A stretch of DNA of 64,000 nucleotides from NCBI RefSeq assembly GCF_001440395.1, contig NZ_LLXZ01000059.1, positions 81,783-145,782 of the forward strand. Reading direction: 5' to 3'. The notes beneath the pieces were generated by a model, which saw nothing but the letters and a program-made list of their open reading frames with translations, did not search any database and had not been told where the DNA came from. Position numbers and translations under genes: made by a program. This DNA is from Bradyrhizobium jicamae (lineage in GTDB: Bacteria > Pseudomonadota > Alphaproteobacteria > Rhizobiales > Xanthobacteraceae). Positions 1-9,415 of this stretch are shown piece by piece (within the stretch, counting starts at the first letter, position 1; every line of letters starts with the position of its first letter).

Positions 1-337
1 TGATCGTTGAACCACGACGTAGCCTTCGACATGCCATTGGCGTGGGCGCCGTTGCGGAAAAGGTCACGTCACCGACGCCATAGCGCTTCGGTGGCATGCC
101 CTTGCTCTCGAGCACGATCGATCCTTCGAGGATCATGATGATCTCGTCGACATCGTCGAACCAGTTGAACTTACCCTCGGTGCAGGACCAGATCACGGTT
201 GTGGCAGCGCGATCCGCACTGGTCAACAGTACGAGCGAGCGGGCTTCCGGATTGCCTTCAAGGATCCAGGACGGCTCGATCGGCGACGGCGTGAGATCCG
301 CGTTGCAATTGTCAGTTTCAATAAGAGTAAGCGGCAT
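1..337 (-). pseudogene. Cupin-domain protein, frameshifted, runs off the left edge
   Basis: The minus-strand reading begins at an ATG at 337 with a GAGG-type ribosome site just upstream. It reads MPLTLIETDN, then a cupin-like core with DEIMMILEGS and the GVGDV turn typical of small DUF861/cupin_3 proteins. After GVGDVTF the expected FRNGAHA and WHVEGYV segments lie in two other frames, so at least two single-base indels break the frame before the window edge. It is the last gene of a minus-strand series that also contains a thiamine-diphosphate enzyme remnant. Function is unknown; the fold would bind a small ligand or metal. Confidence 0.6.
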
Positions 338-609
338 CGATGACCTCAACCTATTGATAAGTATGCGCGGCTTCAAAGGCATCCCGGTGGCGCTAATTTC
401 AGATTGCCAAATCTTCCGGGACGGATGCGATTAGATTATCCCAAAAAGAATGAGGAGGCCAATTTGCCGAAAATTGACTGGGTGCTCCGCTCAACGAGTC
501 GCTCAATGAGGGTTACCTCTGACGGGGCACCTCGGGCAATGTCGAAACTCGAGATGAAGCTAGAATGCGAGCTAGGCGCGTCGCCGCCTCCGTAGCTTCG
601 CCTTGAATT
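338..609. other. Intergenic, nothing recognised
   Basis: This stretch lies between the cupin start and the end of the thiamine-diphosphate enzyme fragment. I see no conserved coding frame, RNA gene or repeat. It would hold the promoter of the cupin gene. Confidence 0.4.
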
Positions 610-930
610 TCAGGCTACCGGAACACTGTGTACGCCAGCCCACACTGCAGCGAGAGACCGGTCAATTGTTTGACATACATCAGATCGAACTTCGATCAAG
701 ACGGGGCCGTTCGCCGACATTGCTTCCGCGACCACCTCGGCCGCCTGCGCTGCGTTTGTGATCGTATAGCCCTGCGCGCCGAATGCGCGGTCAAGAGCGG
801 CAAAGTCGGGGTTAGACAGGTCGGTACCCCAAGGACGTTTCGGAAATGCTCGCTCTTGATGGGTACGGATGGTGCCGTACGACCGGTTATTGGAGATCAC
901 GATCGTCATATTGAGCCGGCGGGAAACCAC
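610..930 (-). pseudogene. C-terminal fragment of a thiamine-diphosphate-dependent enzyme
   Basis: The reading contains MTIVISNNRSYGTI, the NN-containing segment that follows the GDG motif in acetolactate synthase, benzoylformate decarboxylase and similar ThDP enzymes, then a normal C-terminus (FAALDRAFGAQGY, PVLIEVRSD). Only about 100 of the usual 530-560 residues remain; the FAD-like middle, the N-terminal Pyr domain and the GDG motif are missing. Its start is fused to the truncated GNAT gene at about 920-935, the mark of a deletion. It cannot be catalytically active. Confidence 0.75.
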
Positions 931-1408
931 ACCAGGCCGAGGCAGCCGTCGGCCGCGTGCCGTGCAAGCAGCGCGACATCGGCTTTCGACAGGCCGTCGA
1001 TCGCTTGCGCGTCCTGTTGCACGACTTCGACGTGCATGGCCTTCACCGAACCGCGATCGGCCAGGTCCAGTACGCTGGGCTGATGTCGACGTAAGTGACG
1101 TGCTTGTGACGCTGCGCGACCTTGGTCAGCATCGGCGCGTAGTTGCGGAAGGTGGGTTCGACGTACCAGCTGGAGACATTGCAGCGGATGAAGGTCTCGC
1201 CGCTGCCGTCCCGCGCGGCGTAGATCAACAGCAAAACGCCAACCGCCGTTCCGTCGTGGTCGAGCATGTAGCCAAAGCGCGGGAGACCTTCGGGTACATC
1301 GCGCACGGAGGTGCGCCGGAGCCCCTTCATCCAGTAGTCGGGGGAACGGATCTCAAAGCCGGCGATGGAGGCAAGATCGGCGCTTTCTATCGCGCGGCAT
1401 CGGATCAT
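926..1408 (-). pseudogene. GNAT-like acyltransferase, internally damaged and truncated
   Basis: An open N-terminal part of about 120 residues (FEIRSPDYWMKGL, GYMLDHDGTAVGVLLLIYA, WYVEPTFRNYAPML) has the beta-strand/helix pattern of a GNAT fold and stops at 1043. The family-like sequence resumes in another frame (VKAMHVEVV, then LLARHAADGCLGLV) and ends abruptly at the junction with the thiamine-diphosphate enzyme fragment. A frame change with loss of a few codons near 1050 and loss of the C-terminus are both visible. Its start overlaps the metA-like stop by 4 bases, so the two were translationally coupled. Confidence 0.6.
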
Positions 1409-2553
1409 GGTCCGAACTCCGTCATACGACCCAATCCCGCTTCTTGCGGCGCCCAGTTACCCATGGTGGCCGGGTGCACGGTGTCCGTTGCGATCCGGAC
1501 CCGAATCTGGTCTCGTCGGTACCTTCCGTTAAGGGGCCCCAGCCTCGAGCGTCCGGTCCGCAGTGACGCCATATATAGCAGCCAGTTGCGGTAGATGTGC
1601 CTGGCCGGCGGTTGCCAGACGTTTCTCAGATCTCTCGCCAGATAGTCAGCCGGGAAATCGGCGAAAAACTCCGGACATCTATCCGAAAGGGCTTTTCGCC
1701 GGTAGGTGGTCAGGATCTCTTCTGCCGCCGTGTCAAAATAGCCTCTCGGTATCGTCGGACAGACTTCGTTCTCGCCCCGGAGGAACCGACCCATGTCCCT
1801 TCTGTATTCGCCCAGCAAGCTCCGGCTTTCGTGTTCCGGATGGCCTTGGAAATGGACGAAAAGGCTCTTCTGCTGTTTGGCAAAACAGTCGACGCCAGCG
1901 TCCACCGACGTGCTGAGAACGGAGTATCCGCAGCTTGCGAGTTCTCCCTCCGTCACCTCGTTCCAGCGGGCGTGCGGTATTCTGAAGGTCGCGGGCACGT
2001 TGTGCATCAAGGGATGCTTTCTCGTCTTCGTTTGAGCGAAGACACCGATGCATTTGGCAGGCAGCTTGTGGCGCCCCACGCCATCCAGGTGCAGGACGGC
2101 CCCATGGACGGCGAGACAGGAATACACTGATGACAGGGTATTCTCGCTGGCCCAGTCGACGAGCTGGCCGAAGGAGTGCCAGTATGGCTCTTCCGTCAGG
2201 TTGGCGGCTCTCGGCTCGGTGCCGGTCACGATCACACCATCCAGGCTCCCGTTCAGCAGATCGTCGGTGCTGCGGTAGTATCGACGCACGTAATCGCACC
2301 CCCATTCCGAACGGGGCATCGTCGCCATCGTGTAGAAGTGCAGTCTGACGAAGAGTCGTTGGGCCGCCGCACCGATCAGATCAAACAGCTGGCGCTCGGT
2401 GGCCATCAGGGCGGCGTCGGGCATGTTGTTGATCAGCCCGATATCGAGGCACTCCACGCGGTTTCCCGGCGTCGCAATCGCGGCGGCGCCGCCGTTCGGC
2501 GCTCTCGAGAAGAGGTGGTGTTCGTGCGAGTCTATGTCGATTAGCACAGGCAT
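1405..2553 (-). CDS. MetA-family homoserine O-acyltransferase
   Basis: This is a complete 382-residue protein of the MetA/HTS class of glutamine-amidotransferase-like folds, which transfer a succinyl or acetyl group to the hydroxyl of homoserine. Visible family landmarks are [19 protein letters not shown] near residue 38, the nucleophile cysteine in SCLAVHG (Cys146), and [10 protein letters not shown] with the His238/Glu240 pair. Length and C-terminus look normal. It is the only large open enzyme in the decayed left cluster and lies directly after a MetY-type sulfhydrylase remnant, so in the intact cluster the pair would have made an activated homoserine and exchanged its side chain. Whether it is the cell's housekeeping enzyme or a pathway copy cannot be told from the sequence; acyl donor preference is also open. 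Confidence 0.85.
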   Translation of the reverse strand: MPVLIDIDSHEHHLFSRAPNGGAAAIATPGNRVECLDIGLINNMPDAALMATERQLFDLIGAAAQRLFVRLHFYTMATMPRSEWGCDYVRRYYRSTDDLLNGSLDGVIVTGTEPRAANLTEEPYWHSFGQLVDWASENTLSSVYSCLAVHGAVLHLDGVGRHKLPAKCIGVFAQTKTRKHPLMHNVPATFRIPHARWNEVTEGELASCGYSVLSTSVDAGVDCFAKQQKSLFVHFQGHPEHESRSLLGEYRRDMGRFLRGENEVCPTIPRGYFDTAAEEILTTYRRKALSDRCPEFFADFPADYLARDLRNVWQPPARHIYRNWLLYMASLRTGRSRLGPLNGRYRRDQIRVRIATDTVHPATMGNWAPQEAGLGRMTEFGP

Positions 2554-3052
2554 CGGGATGCCTTCATGATTGACTTAAAATCAATCCGCTGATCGAGGTC
2601 GGCGATGATGTCGTCGACGTGTTCGGTTCCGACGCTTAGCCGGATCATCTCGGGCCGCACGCCGGCCTTTCCCTGCTCTTCGGGCGACATTTGCCGGTGC
2701 GTGGTCGACGCGGGGTGGCAGGCGAGCGATTTCGTGTCGCCAATGTTGACCAGCCGCTTGACCAAGCTTCAGCGCGTCATAGAACCGCTTGCCGGCCTCG
2801 AATCCTCCGGCCACGCCGAAGGTCAGCAACGAGCATGCCCGGCCGCGCAGATATTTCTGCGTCAGCGCGTAATAGAAGCTGTCGGGGAAGCCCGTGTAGT
2901 TTACCCGTCCGACGCGGCGGTCGTTGCGGAGAAATCGCGCGACCTTCTCGGCATTCTCGACGTGCCGCTCGATCCGCACAGCGACGGTCTCGATGCCTTG
3001 GAGCAACAGGAAGGCGTTCATCGGCGCCAGGATGAAGCCGGTGTTTCTCATA
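2541..3052 (-). pseudogene. MetY/O-acylhomoserine sulfhydrylase, C-terminal half with a frameshift
   Basis: The fragment shows the C-terminal half of the Cys/Met-metabolism PLP enzyme family: APMNAFLLLQGIETVAVRIERH, then FPDSFYYALTQKYL and the hallmark [12 protein letters not shown] followed by [17 protein letters not shown]. The frame changes after FYDALKL near 2765 because of one extra base, and the rest continues in the next frame. The PLP-binding half of the enzyme is missing: the sequence is fused at about 3052 to an acyl-CoA dehydrogenase N-terminus. It is not functional. Confidence 0.85.
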
Positions 3053-3566
3053 GGAAATCACCGTCGCGTCTCGAACCAGCGAGATCTCGGCGCCGGCGCT
3101 CCACCGCCGCCGAGCTGAAGCAAATGTTCCCGCCGTTCTGGCCTTCGGTGGTCGACGACGCGAGCAGCAGCTGCTCGGCGGCTACGCGGCACATCAGCCT
3201 CTCGTGCCAGCCGCTGCCCGCGCCGTGGCGAACCAGACACGCCACCTTGGTCTGATGCATTGCGAAGATCATCCCGGCCGATGCGCAGGCGCGGCCGAGC
3301 GCGTAACACATGTCGGTCACCTCGGATATCGATGCGCCGTCTCCGCCGAATTCGATCGGGATCTGAACACCCAGAAGTCACTGTTCCCGCGCCGCGTCGA
3401 TGGCCCTTCGCGGGAAGCGCGCCTCGCGGTCCACCGCATCGACCTCCGTCGCCGCGGCCTCCGCGACAGCCGCCGCCCGCTTCCGGAACGAGGCGCGGTC
3501 GGAGTAGGATTGCAGTTGGTTGCCTTCCGGATCGAAGTTGCGGAGCTGGACTTGCTGCAGGTTCAT
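3053..3566 (-). pseudogene. Acyl-CoA dehydrogenase N-terminal fragment with an in-frame stop
   Basis: Reading starts at the ATG at 3566 (MNLQQVQLRNFDPEG) and shows the N-terminal helical domain of an acyl-CoA dehydrogenase. An in-frame TGA at 3378-3380 interrupts it, after which the same frame continues with LLGVQIPIEFGGDG and YALGRACASAGMIFAMHQ, both typical of the family. A later frame change near 3105 leads to EISLVRDATVISY, where the sequence switches to the MetY remnant. The FAD-binding barrel and the catalytic base are lost. The stop is a substitution-type lesion rather than an indel, which argues for real decay. Confidence 0.8.
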
Positions 3567-3806
3567 AGCCAATGTCTCCCATTCGAAAATCGGGCGTCCC
3601 GCACCGTGTCGAAATGAATTCCGCGCCAATCTGATGGGGCAATCTAGCCGACCGCGTCTGCGGAGTCGGCGGCGCAAAGGTGGATGTCGATCAGCAACGC
3701 GCTTCCGGCCGAGGTACCTCCGAAGTAGAGCTATTGCCCCGAGTTGCGGTCAGCTATCGTCGCGTCGATTACGATCGTCCCACGTTACGCAATGTGTGGG
3801 GGTGAA
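3567..3806. promoter_or_regulatory. Divergent intergenic region between the two arms of the decayed cluster
   Basis: The minus-strand arm (dehydrogenase, metY, metA, GNAT, ThDP enzyme, cupin) and the plus-strand arm (carrier protein, ligases, SDR) diverge here, so promoters for both must lie in these 240 bases. I cannot point to a convincing -35/-10 pair. Confidence 0.4.
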
Positions 3807-4055
3807 ATGCAGTACGTTAATGCCATCGTCCAGGACCGTGTTCTCTTCGTGGTCAGAAGCGTCCTCGAGCAGAACGCGATCAAGGCGGATATTCACCCGG
3901 AGCCGCGGCTGGTGGACATCGGACTGGACTCGATGGATATGGTCGCGCTGATGCTCAAGGTCGAAGCCGAGTTCGATCTCATCCTTCCTCAACCCGAGAT
4001 CACGCCCGAGAATTTCCAATCGGTGAGGACGCTGGAGGTGATGATCCTCAACTAG
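3807..4055 (+). CDS. Acyl carrier protein
   Basis: An 82-residue carrier protein with the phosphopantetheine attachment motif as GLDSMDMVALM; the serine in DSM would carry the arm. The upstream ATG at 3792 is in frame, but GGGGGTGAA stands directly before the ATG at 3807, so I chose the latter. It would hold an acyl or aminoacyl intermediate for the ligase encoded downstream. It is open and undamaged although most neighbours are pseudogenes, perhaps because it is a small target. Confidence 0.85.
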   Translation: MQYVNAIVQDRVLFVVRSVLEQNAIKADIHPEPRLVDIGLDSMDMVALMLKVEAEFDLILPQPEITPENFQSVRTLEVMILN

Positions 4056-4295
4056 CTCGGACCCGGAACGGGATAAACGACTTGAACAGCAATGCTTCTT
4101 CGGCCGAGCGAAGCGGCATTCACAATGATCGCAAGTCGCGCCCGTTCCGGGGCGCTGCGTCACCCGCCGCGCCGACACCGATCAAACCCATCTGCATGGC
4201 CAGGTCATGGAAGCAGCGGTGATCCAGCGGGCGACCGGAAGAAGCGCTCCGCAGCGCGGCCGCTCCGTCGCCAAAACCTGGCTGAAGGCCACGAA

Positions 4296-6019
4296 TTGAC
4301 CTCGCAGATCGAGGCCAGGCCGCATCGGCTGTTCGCCGATGTCGTGGAGGACTGGGCGCAGCGGCAGCCCGGACGCCCCGCGCTGCTCTCGGATGGTCAG
4401 ACCTTCTCCTACGGGAGCTCGCCGGGCTGATCAACCGGTATGCGCGCTGGGCGCTGGCCTCGGCATCCGTGCCGGCTGCACCGTCTGCCTTCTGATGCCG
4501 AACCGGCCGGACTATCTCGCCTGCTGGCTCGGCATCAGCAGCGTCGGCGGCACGGCGGCGCTGATCAACACCAGGCTGGTCGGACGGTCGCTCGCCCACT
4601 GCATCGACGTCGCACGTGCCGATCATGTCATCCTTGCCGCCGAGTGCGTGGATGCATTGGAGACCGCACTTCCGCATCTGGACCGCGTGCCGCAAATCTG
4701 GAGCCTTGGCGCCGGCGGTGTAGGTGCCGATCTGGACGCGGCGCTCGCTGCCGCGGATACAAGCCCGCTTTCCTCCACTGTGCGCGGCGACGTCACGATC
4801 GATGAACGTGCGCTCCTAATCTACACCTCGGGTACCACGGGACTGCCGGAGGCGGCGAATGTCAGTCATCGCCGAATTCTCTCCTGGGGCGGGTGGTTCG
4901 CCGGGCTCGCGGACGCTTCCATGGACGATCGTCTGTATGATTGCCTGCCGCTTCATCATTCCATGGGCGGTGTCGTCGCGCCCTGCAGCATGCTTCACGC
5001 AGGCAGTTCGGTCGTGATCCCTGAGAAATTCTCCGCGACAAGCTTCTGGGACGACATCGTGCGTTTAGACTGCACCGTCTTCCAATATATCGGCGAGCTC
5101 TGCGGCTACCTGCTGAAGGCGCCGACGTCCGGGCTGGATACAGGACACCGGCTGCGGCTCGCGGTGGCAACGGATTTGCGCGGCGACATCTGGGAGGCGT
5201 TCGCCGCACGGTTTGCGATTCCGCGTATCCTCGAATTCTACGCCGCGACGGAGGGCAATTTTTCGCTGTTCAATGTCGAGGGAAAACCCGGCGCGATCGG
5301 CCGGATCCCGCGGTTGTTGGCGCATCGGCTTCCCGCCGCGATCGTGAAAGTGGATGCCGACAGCGGCAGCCCGGTCCGCGATGAGGACGGGCTCTGCATT
5401 GCCTGTGCTCACGGTGAGGTCGGCGAAGCGGTCGGGCGCATCGGCGCCGCCGATCGGGGCGGCAGTCCTTTTGAAGGGTATACCGATCCGGCCGAGACCG
5501 CGAACAAGATCCTGCACGACGTTTTTGCCGAAGGCGATGCCTGTTTCCACAGCGGCGACCTCATGATGCGCGACGAACAAGGCTATTTCCATTTTGTCGA
5601 CCGGGTCGGCGATACTTTCCGCTGGGAGGGCGAGAACGTCGCGACCAGTGAGGTGAACGACGCGATCAGAGACTGCCCCGGCGTTCTCGATGCCTCGACC
5701 TACGGCGTCGCTGTCCCTGGCGCCGACGGCCGTGCCGGCATGGCGGCTCTGGTCGTGGATCAGGACTTCGATTTCTGGACCTTCACGGAACATTTGGCGC
5801 ATCGGCTCCCGGTCTATGCGCTTCCGATTCGTCAGGTTCTGCCGCTCGCTGGAGGCCACCGAGACCTTCAAGCAGAAGAAGCAGCAGCTGATCCGCGAGG
5901 GATTTGATCCCCTGGTCGCGGGCGACCCGCTGTTCTTTCGCGATCCGGCGACCGGCGACTTCCGTCCGATCTGTCGCGCCGTCTATGCGAGCATCGTGGA
6001 GGGTAGGTTCAGGTTCTAG
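4296..6019 (+). pseudogene. AMP-forming acyl-CoA/ACP ligase (FATP-like), three frameshifts
   Basis: The protein would start at a TTG near 4296 (LTSQIEARPHRLFADVVEDW). The AMP-binding P-loop LLIYTSGTTGLPEAA is intact, as are EFYAATEGNFSLFNVEGKPG and the FHSGDLM and VDRVGDTFRWEGENVAT motifs of the fatty-acid-transport-protein/very-long-chain ligase group. The frame shifts near 4415 (before ELAGLINRYARWAL), again near 4450, and near 5830, where QTF-like FKQKKQQLIREGFDP continues in another frame to 6019. With three frame changes it is unlikely to make a full protein, though the 4339-5907 frame is long. It would have activated an acyl group for the neighbouring carrier proteins. Confidence 0.8.
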
Positions 6020-6062
6020 GCAATCGGCTCGAAAGCCGTTTTTTTGAGAGGTGAGGTGTTCC

Positions 6063-6308
6063 ATGTCGGTAAGGTCGAAGATTTTCGCGGCGATGCAGCA
6101 GATCGCTGAAGAACAGAAGGTCAAGCTGCCGCCGCTCCTGGACGATCTATCGCTCCACGACACCGGGTTCGACTCGCTGGCATTCGCGATCCTGGTCGCG
6201 CGGCTGGAGGACGATCTCAGGATCGATCCTTTCACCATCGCGGAGGATGCGGCCTTCCCGTCGACGGTCGGCGAGTTCGTCAGGGTCTACGAGAATGTCC
6301 CCGCCTGA
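6063..6308 (+). CDS. Second acyl carrier protein
   Basis: About 81 residues with the attachment motif DTGFDSLAFAILVARLE. A GTG at 6051 is in frame, but the GAGAGGTGAGG stretch is best placed for the ATG at 6063. It overlaps the start of the following ligase remnant (ATG at 6295) by 14 bases, a typical operon arrangement. It is undamaged. Confidence 0.85.
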   Translation: MSVRSKIFAAMQQIAEEQKVKLPPLLDDLSLHDTGFDSLAFAILVARLEDDLRIDPFTIAEDAAFPSTVGEFVRVYENVPA

Positions 6309-7648
6309 GATCTTCGCACTGCGCGAATATCTCGGCCCCGAGCTGAAGGGCCGGACGATTTCCGATGCCCGGTACAGCGTATCGCTGACCGACATTCTCA
6401 GGCATAGCTGCCGGACCGGCAAATCCCGCGAGCTGTCCGGCCGATCGGTGCTGCTTGCGGTGTCGGGGCAACTGCAGTCCGCGCTCGCCATGATCTAGCT
6501 CGACGGCGTTGCCCGCCGCATGCTGCTGTGCCCACCCGACCTCGATCCGGATCACATCCAGGCTTTGCTTGCAGATGCCGAGATCGATGCGATCGATACG
6601 GATCGGCCGGATCGATACGACGCCGGCGCGTATCTGGTCGCCGGCGTCAACGTGACCGAACGTGCGGCCGCGGGATGGAGGACCGAACGCGCGACAGAGT
6701 GGCTGATGCTGACCTCGGGAACATCGGGGGTGCCGAAGATCGTCGGACATACGCTCGATGGGCTGGCCGGCGCGATCGTTGCCAACGGGCCGGCGCGCCA
6801 TCCAAACGCGACCTGGGCGACGTTCTACGACATCCGCCGCTATGGCGGCCTGCAGATATTCCTGCGCGCCGTGATCGGTGGCGGATCGATCGTGCTGTCG
6901 GAGCCCGGCGAAGCCATCGCGGACCACGTGGCACGGCTGCGCGCGGGCGGCGTCACTCACATCTCCGGAACGCCGTCGCACTGGCGCAAGCTCCTGATGA
7001 GCGGCGCAGCCGAAAACTTTTCGCCGCGCAATGTCCGCCTGTCCGGGGAAATCGCCGACCAGGCGGTGCTCGATGGTCTGGCCCGTGCGTTTCCGCATGC
7101 GTCGATCGACCATGCCTATGCTTCGACCGAGGCCGGCGTCGGTTTCGCGGTGGACGACGGGCGCGAGGGGTTCCCCGTCAGTCTGGATCGGCGGAATCGC
7201 GATGGCGTTGAGATGAAGGTCGTCGACGGTTCGCTCCGGATCCGCTCGCACCGCACGGCGCACGCCTATATCGGCACCGCCGCGCCGCCGCTCGCCGATG
7301 CCGAGGGCTTCGTCGACACCGGCGACATAGTCGAACTGCGCGGCGAGCGTTACCACTTCATCGGTCGGCGCGGCGGCATCATCAACATCGGCGGCTTGAA
7401 GGTTCATCCCGAGGAAATCGAGGCTGTGATCAACCGGCACGAGTCGGTGCGGATGTCGCGCGCGCGGTCGCGCAAGAGCCCGATCACCGGCGCCATCGTG
7501 GTCGCCGACATCGTGCTCGCCGACGGCGTCGATGCGGATCGCCAGCAAACCATCCGCGCGGAAATTCTCGCCCGGTGCAAGGATTCGCTGGCGGCATACA
7601 AGGTGCCTGCAGTGATCCGCTTCGTCGATCGGCTCGACGTCACGGCGG
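6295..7648 (+). pseudogene. Second AMP-forming ligase (ANL superfamily), amber stop, C-terminus lost
   Basis: Starts with MSPPEIFALREYLG at 6295. An in-frame TAG at 6496-6498 interrupts ALAMI-LDGVARRMLL with no frame change, so a single base substitution (GAG to TAG would restore a sensible residue) explains it. Downstream the ANL motifs are clear: LMLTSGTSGVPK, YASTEAGVGF, VDTGDIVEL, GRRGGIINIGGLKVHPEEIE. The reading ends near 7645 within DVTAAG, where it is joined to an SDR C-terminus, so the last catalytic lysine region is missing. A restart after the stop is possible but would lack the N-terminal subdomain. Confidence 0.8.
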
Positions 7649-7846
7649 CGGGCGCCTGGCTTTGTCGACACCGAACTGACCAGGTCCCTGAGCGACGACG
7701 GTCGACGGCGCATCGCCGGCCGGAGCGCGTTGCGCCGTCTGCCCGAGGCCGGCGACGTTGCTTCCATGGTCGAGTATCTCCTCGGCGAAGGCGGCCGCAA
7801 CATCACCGGCACCATTCTGACTGTCGACGCCGGCAACACCGCCTGA
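7649..7846 (+). pseudogene. C-terminal fragment of a short-chain dehydrogenase/reductase
   Basis: The reading PGFVDTELTRSLSDD ... RLPEAGDVASMVEYLLGEGGRNITGTILTVDAGNTA is the standard end of an FabG-type SDR. The Rossmann N-terminus and the Ser-Tyr-Lys catalytic residues are absent. It follows the ligase remnant without a gap, in a different frame, marking the third deletion junction in this cluster. Confidence 0.8.
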
Positions 7847-8371
7847 TCGCGCGACGGCAAACATGCACGCTCGCGGCGCATCGCTTGCTCCACTGAACGG
7901 AAGCCGTGCAGAGCAGGGAGTTGGAAAACGACAGGTTGAAGCGAAAGCATTCCTGATGCGCACTCTCTCGCCGACCTACGGTGGTTACCGAAATCAAGCT
8001 CTCGATCTGGTTGGTAATTGCATCGCCTGATGCTGAGAGCCGCTTCCTTGGATGTACCTCTTAAGAGTTTCCCAGCAGCAGGCAAGCGAAGTGCATAACG
8101 TGCGTGATGACGCTTTGTACAACGTCATCTCACCGTGCGGCGGTGATGGCATGTGGGTTGCCCGATGAAGAACCGGTCATTCCGAGGGAAGGATGACGTA
8201 GTTTTCGCCTACGAGATCGCGGGCACGTCGCACGTCGATTCGGACAGTACGCCATTTACCCGGAATACAATGATGCGCCTGCGGGCGGAGGGACGAGCGG
8301 CGCCTGTGTGAACCGCTGCTTCAGGCTCCGACGATCGGCCGCACCTTCAAGGCTTGAAGAGGAATTGATTG
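7847..8371. other. Intergenic, nothing recognised
   Basis: About 525 bases between the SDR remnant and the TAXI-like gene. Short frames exist on both strands but none shows a family motif or a good ribosome site. It must hold the promoter for the downstream exported-protein genes. Confidence 0.4.
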
Positions 8372-9415
8372 ATGAGCTGGTCTTTTGGTTTAGCTCCACG
8401 ACTTTTTCTTATGACGTTGGTCTCGCTGCCCGTGATCGTTCAGCCGTTCGCTGCGAATGCGCAGACGCCAAACGCCCGGATGCAAGGCGATCGTTTGCTG
8501 GCTCGCGCGCCGCCCCCACAGAAGCCGCAAGCGGCGATGAATGCCTGGACAGTAGGTATTGCGGGAGGCCTCATCGAGGGTGCGCCGATCCGCCTGGCGG
8601 CGGAGATCGCCCGCGTCGTCGATGATGGAAACAATCTGCACGTTCTGCCGGTCGTGACGCGCGGCGCCACGGAGAATGTGAATTCGCTGCTCTATCTGCG
8701 CGGCATCGACGCCGCGATCATCAATTCGGATGTGCTGGAGGAATACAAGAGCCAGGTGCCTGATATTCAGCAGCGGCTTTCCTACATCCTGAATCTGTTC
8801 CCGTCCGAGCTGCATATCTTCGTTCGCCCCGAGATTCAGAGCCTGAACGATCTGGCCGGCAAGAAAGTAAACTTCAATACCCAGGGCACCGCGGCGGCCT
8901 ATTCGGGTCCGCTGATCTTCAGCCGGCTCGGCCTCGACGTGGAAAAGACGTTCATCCCGCATCAGGTCGCGCTCGAGCAGATGCGCAAGGGCGAGATGGC
9001 GGCGGTCGTCTTCATTACCTCGAAGCCGGTAGATGCGTTCGTGCGCGGCCGTTGGGAGTCCGGGTTCAAGTTCCTGCCGATCCCCTATGACAGCAAGTTC
9101 GAGGACTATTATCTGCCCGCCGCGCTCGATGCCGCGGACTATCCCAATCTGATCAAGCCTGGCGAACGGATAACGACGATTGCCGTTCCGACCGCTCTCG
9201 TCGCCTTCAATTTCACAGCCAAATCGAACCGCTTTCAGCGCATCGCTCGTTTCGTCGATCACCTGTTCTCGCGGATCGACAAGCTGCAGCAGCCCGGTTT
9301 CGACCCGAAATGGAAGTCGATCAATCTCGCGGCAACGGTTCCTGGCCTGGCGCGCTTCCCGGCGGCGCAGGCGTGGCTGGGACGCCGACCGCGCGCAGCG
9401 CATGCATCACAATGA
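8372..9415 (+). CDS. TAXI-family TRAP-type solute receptor
   Basis: A 347-residue exported protein with an N-terminal signal sequence (LFLMTLVSLPVIVQPFAANA). The body has the layout of TAXI receptors: WTVGIAGGLIEGAPIRLAAEIARVV near residue 55, RGATENVNSL, LAGKKVNFNTQGTAAAYSGP, and MRKGEMAAVVFITSKPVDAF. GAAGAGGA precedes the ATG at 8372. Receptors of this type bind small organic acids or amino acids in the periplasm and feed a DctM/DctQ membrane unit; no such unit is encoded here, so it is an orphan receptor or works in sensing. Its stop overlaps the next start (ATGA). Confidence 0.8.
   Translation: MSWSFGLAPRLFLMTLVSLPVIVQPFAANAQTPNARMQGDRLLARAPPPQKPQAAMNAWTVGIAGGLIEGAPIRLAAEIARVVDDGNNLHVLPVVTRGATENVNSLLYLRGIDAAIINSDVLEEYKSQVPDIQQRLSYILNLFPSELHIFVRPEIQSLNDLAGKKVNFNTQGTAAAYSGPLIFSRLGLDVEKTFIPHQVALEQMRKGEMAAVVFITSKPVDAFVRGRWESGFKFLPIPYDSKFEDYYLPAALDAADYPNLIKPGERITTIAVPTALVAFNFTAKSNRFQRIARFVDHLFSRIDKLQQPGFDPKWKSINLAATVPGLARFPAAQAWLGRRPRAAHASQ

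Noticed and set aside
4082..4225. Short gene starting with TTG between the first carrier protein and the ligase
   Set aside because: About 47 codons without a recognisable family or ribosome site; more likely debris in front of the ligase.
1..7846. Explanation of all lesions in the left cluster as sequencing errors
   Set aside because: Single-base indels alone could be errors, but in-frame stops by substitution and three gene-to-gene deletion joints cannot; raw reads would settle the indels.
6280..8085. Long open frame on the minus strand (601 codons)
   Set aside because: It is the shadow of the AMP ligase and SDR remnants on the plus strand, whose motifs are clear; the antisense reading has no family look.
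8390..9403. 337-codon minus-strand frame
   Set aside because: Antisense to the TAXI-like receptor with its signal peptide and ribosome site.
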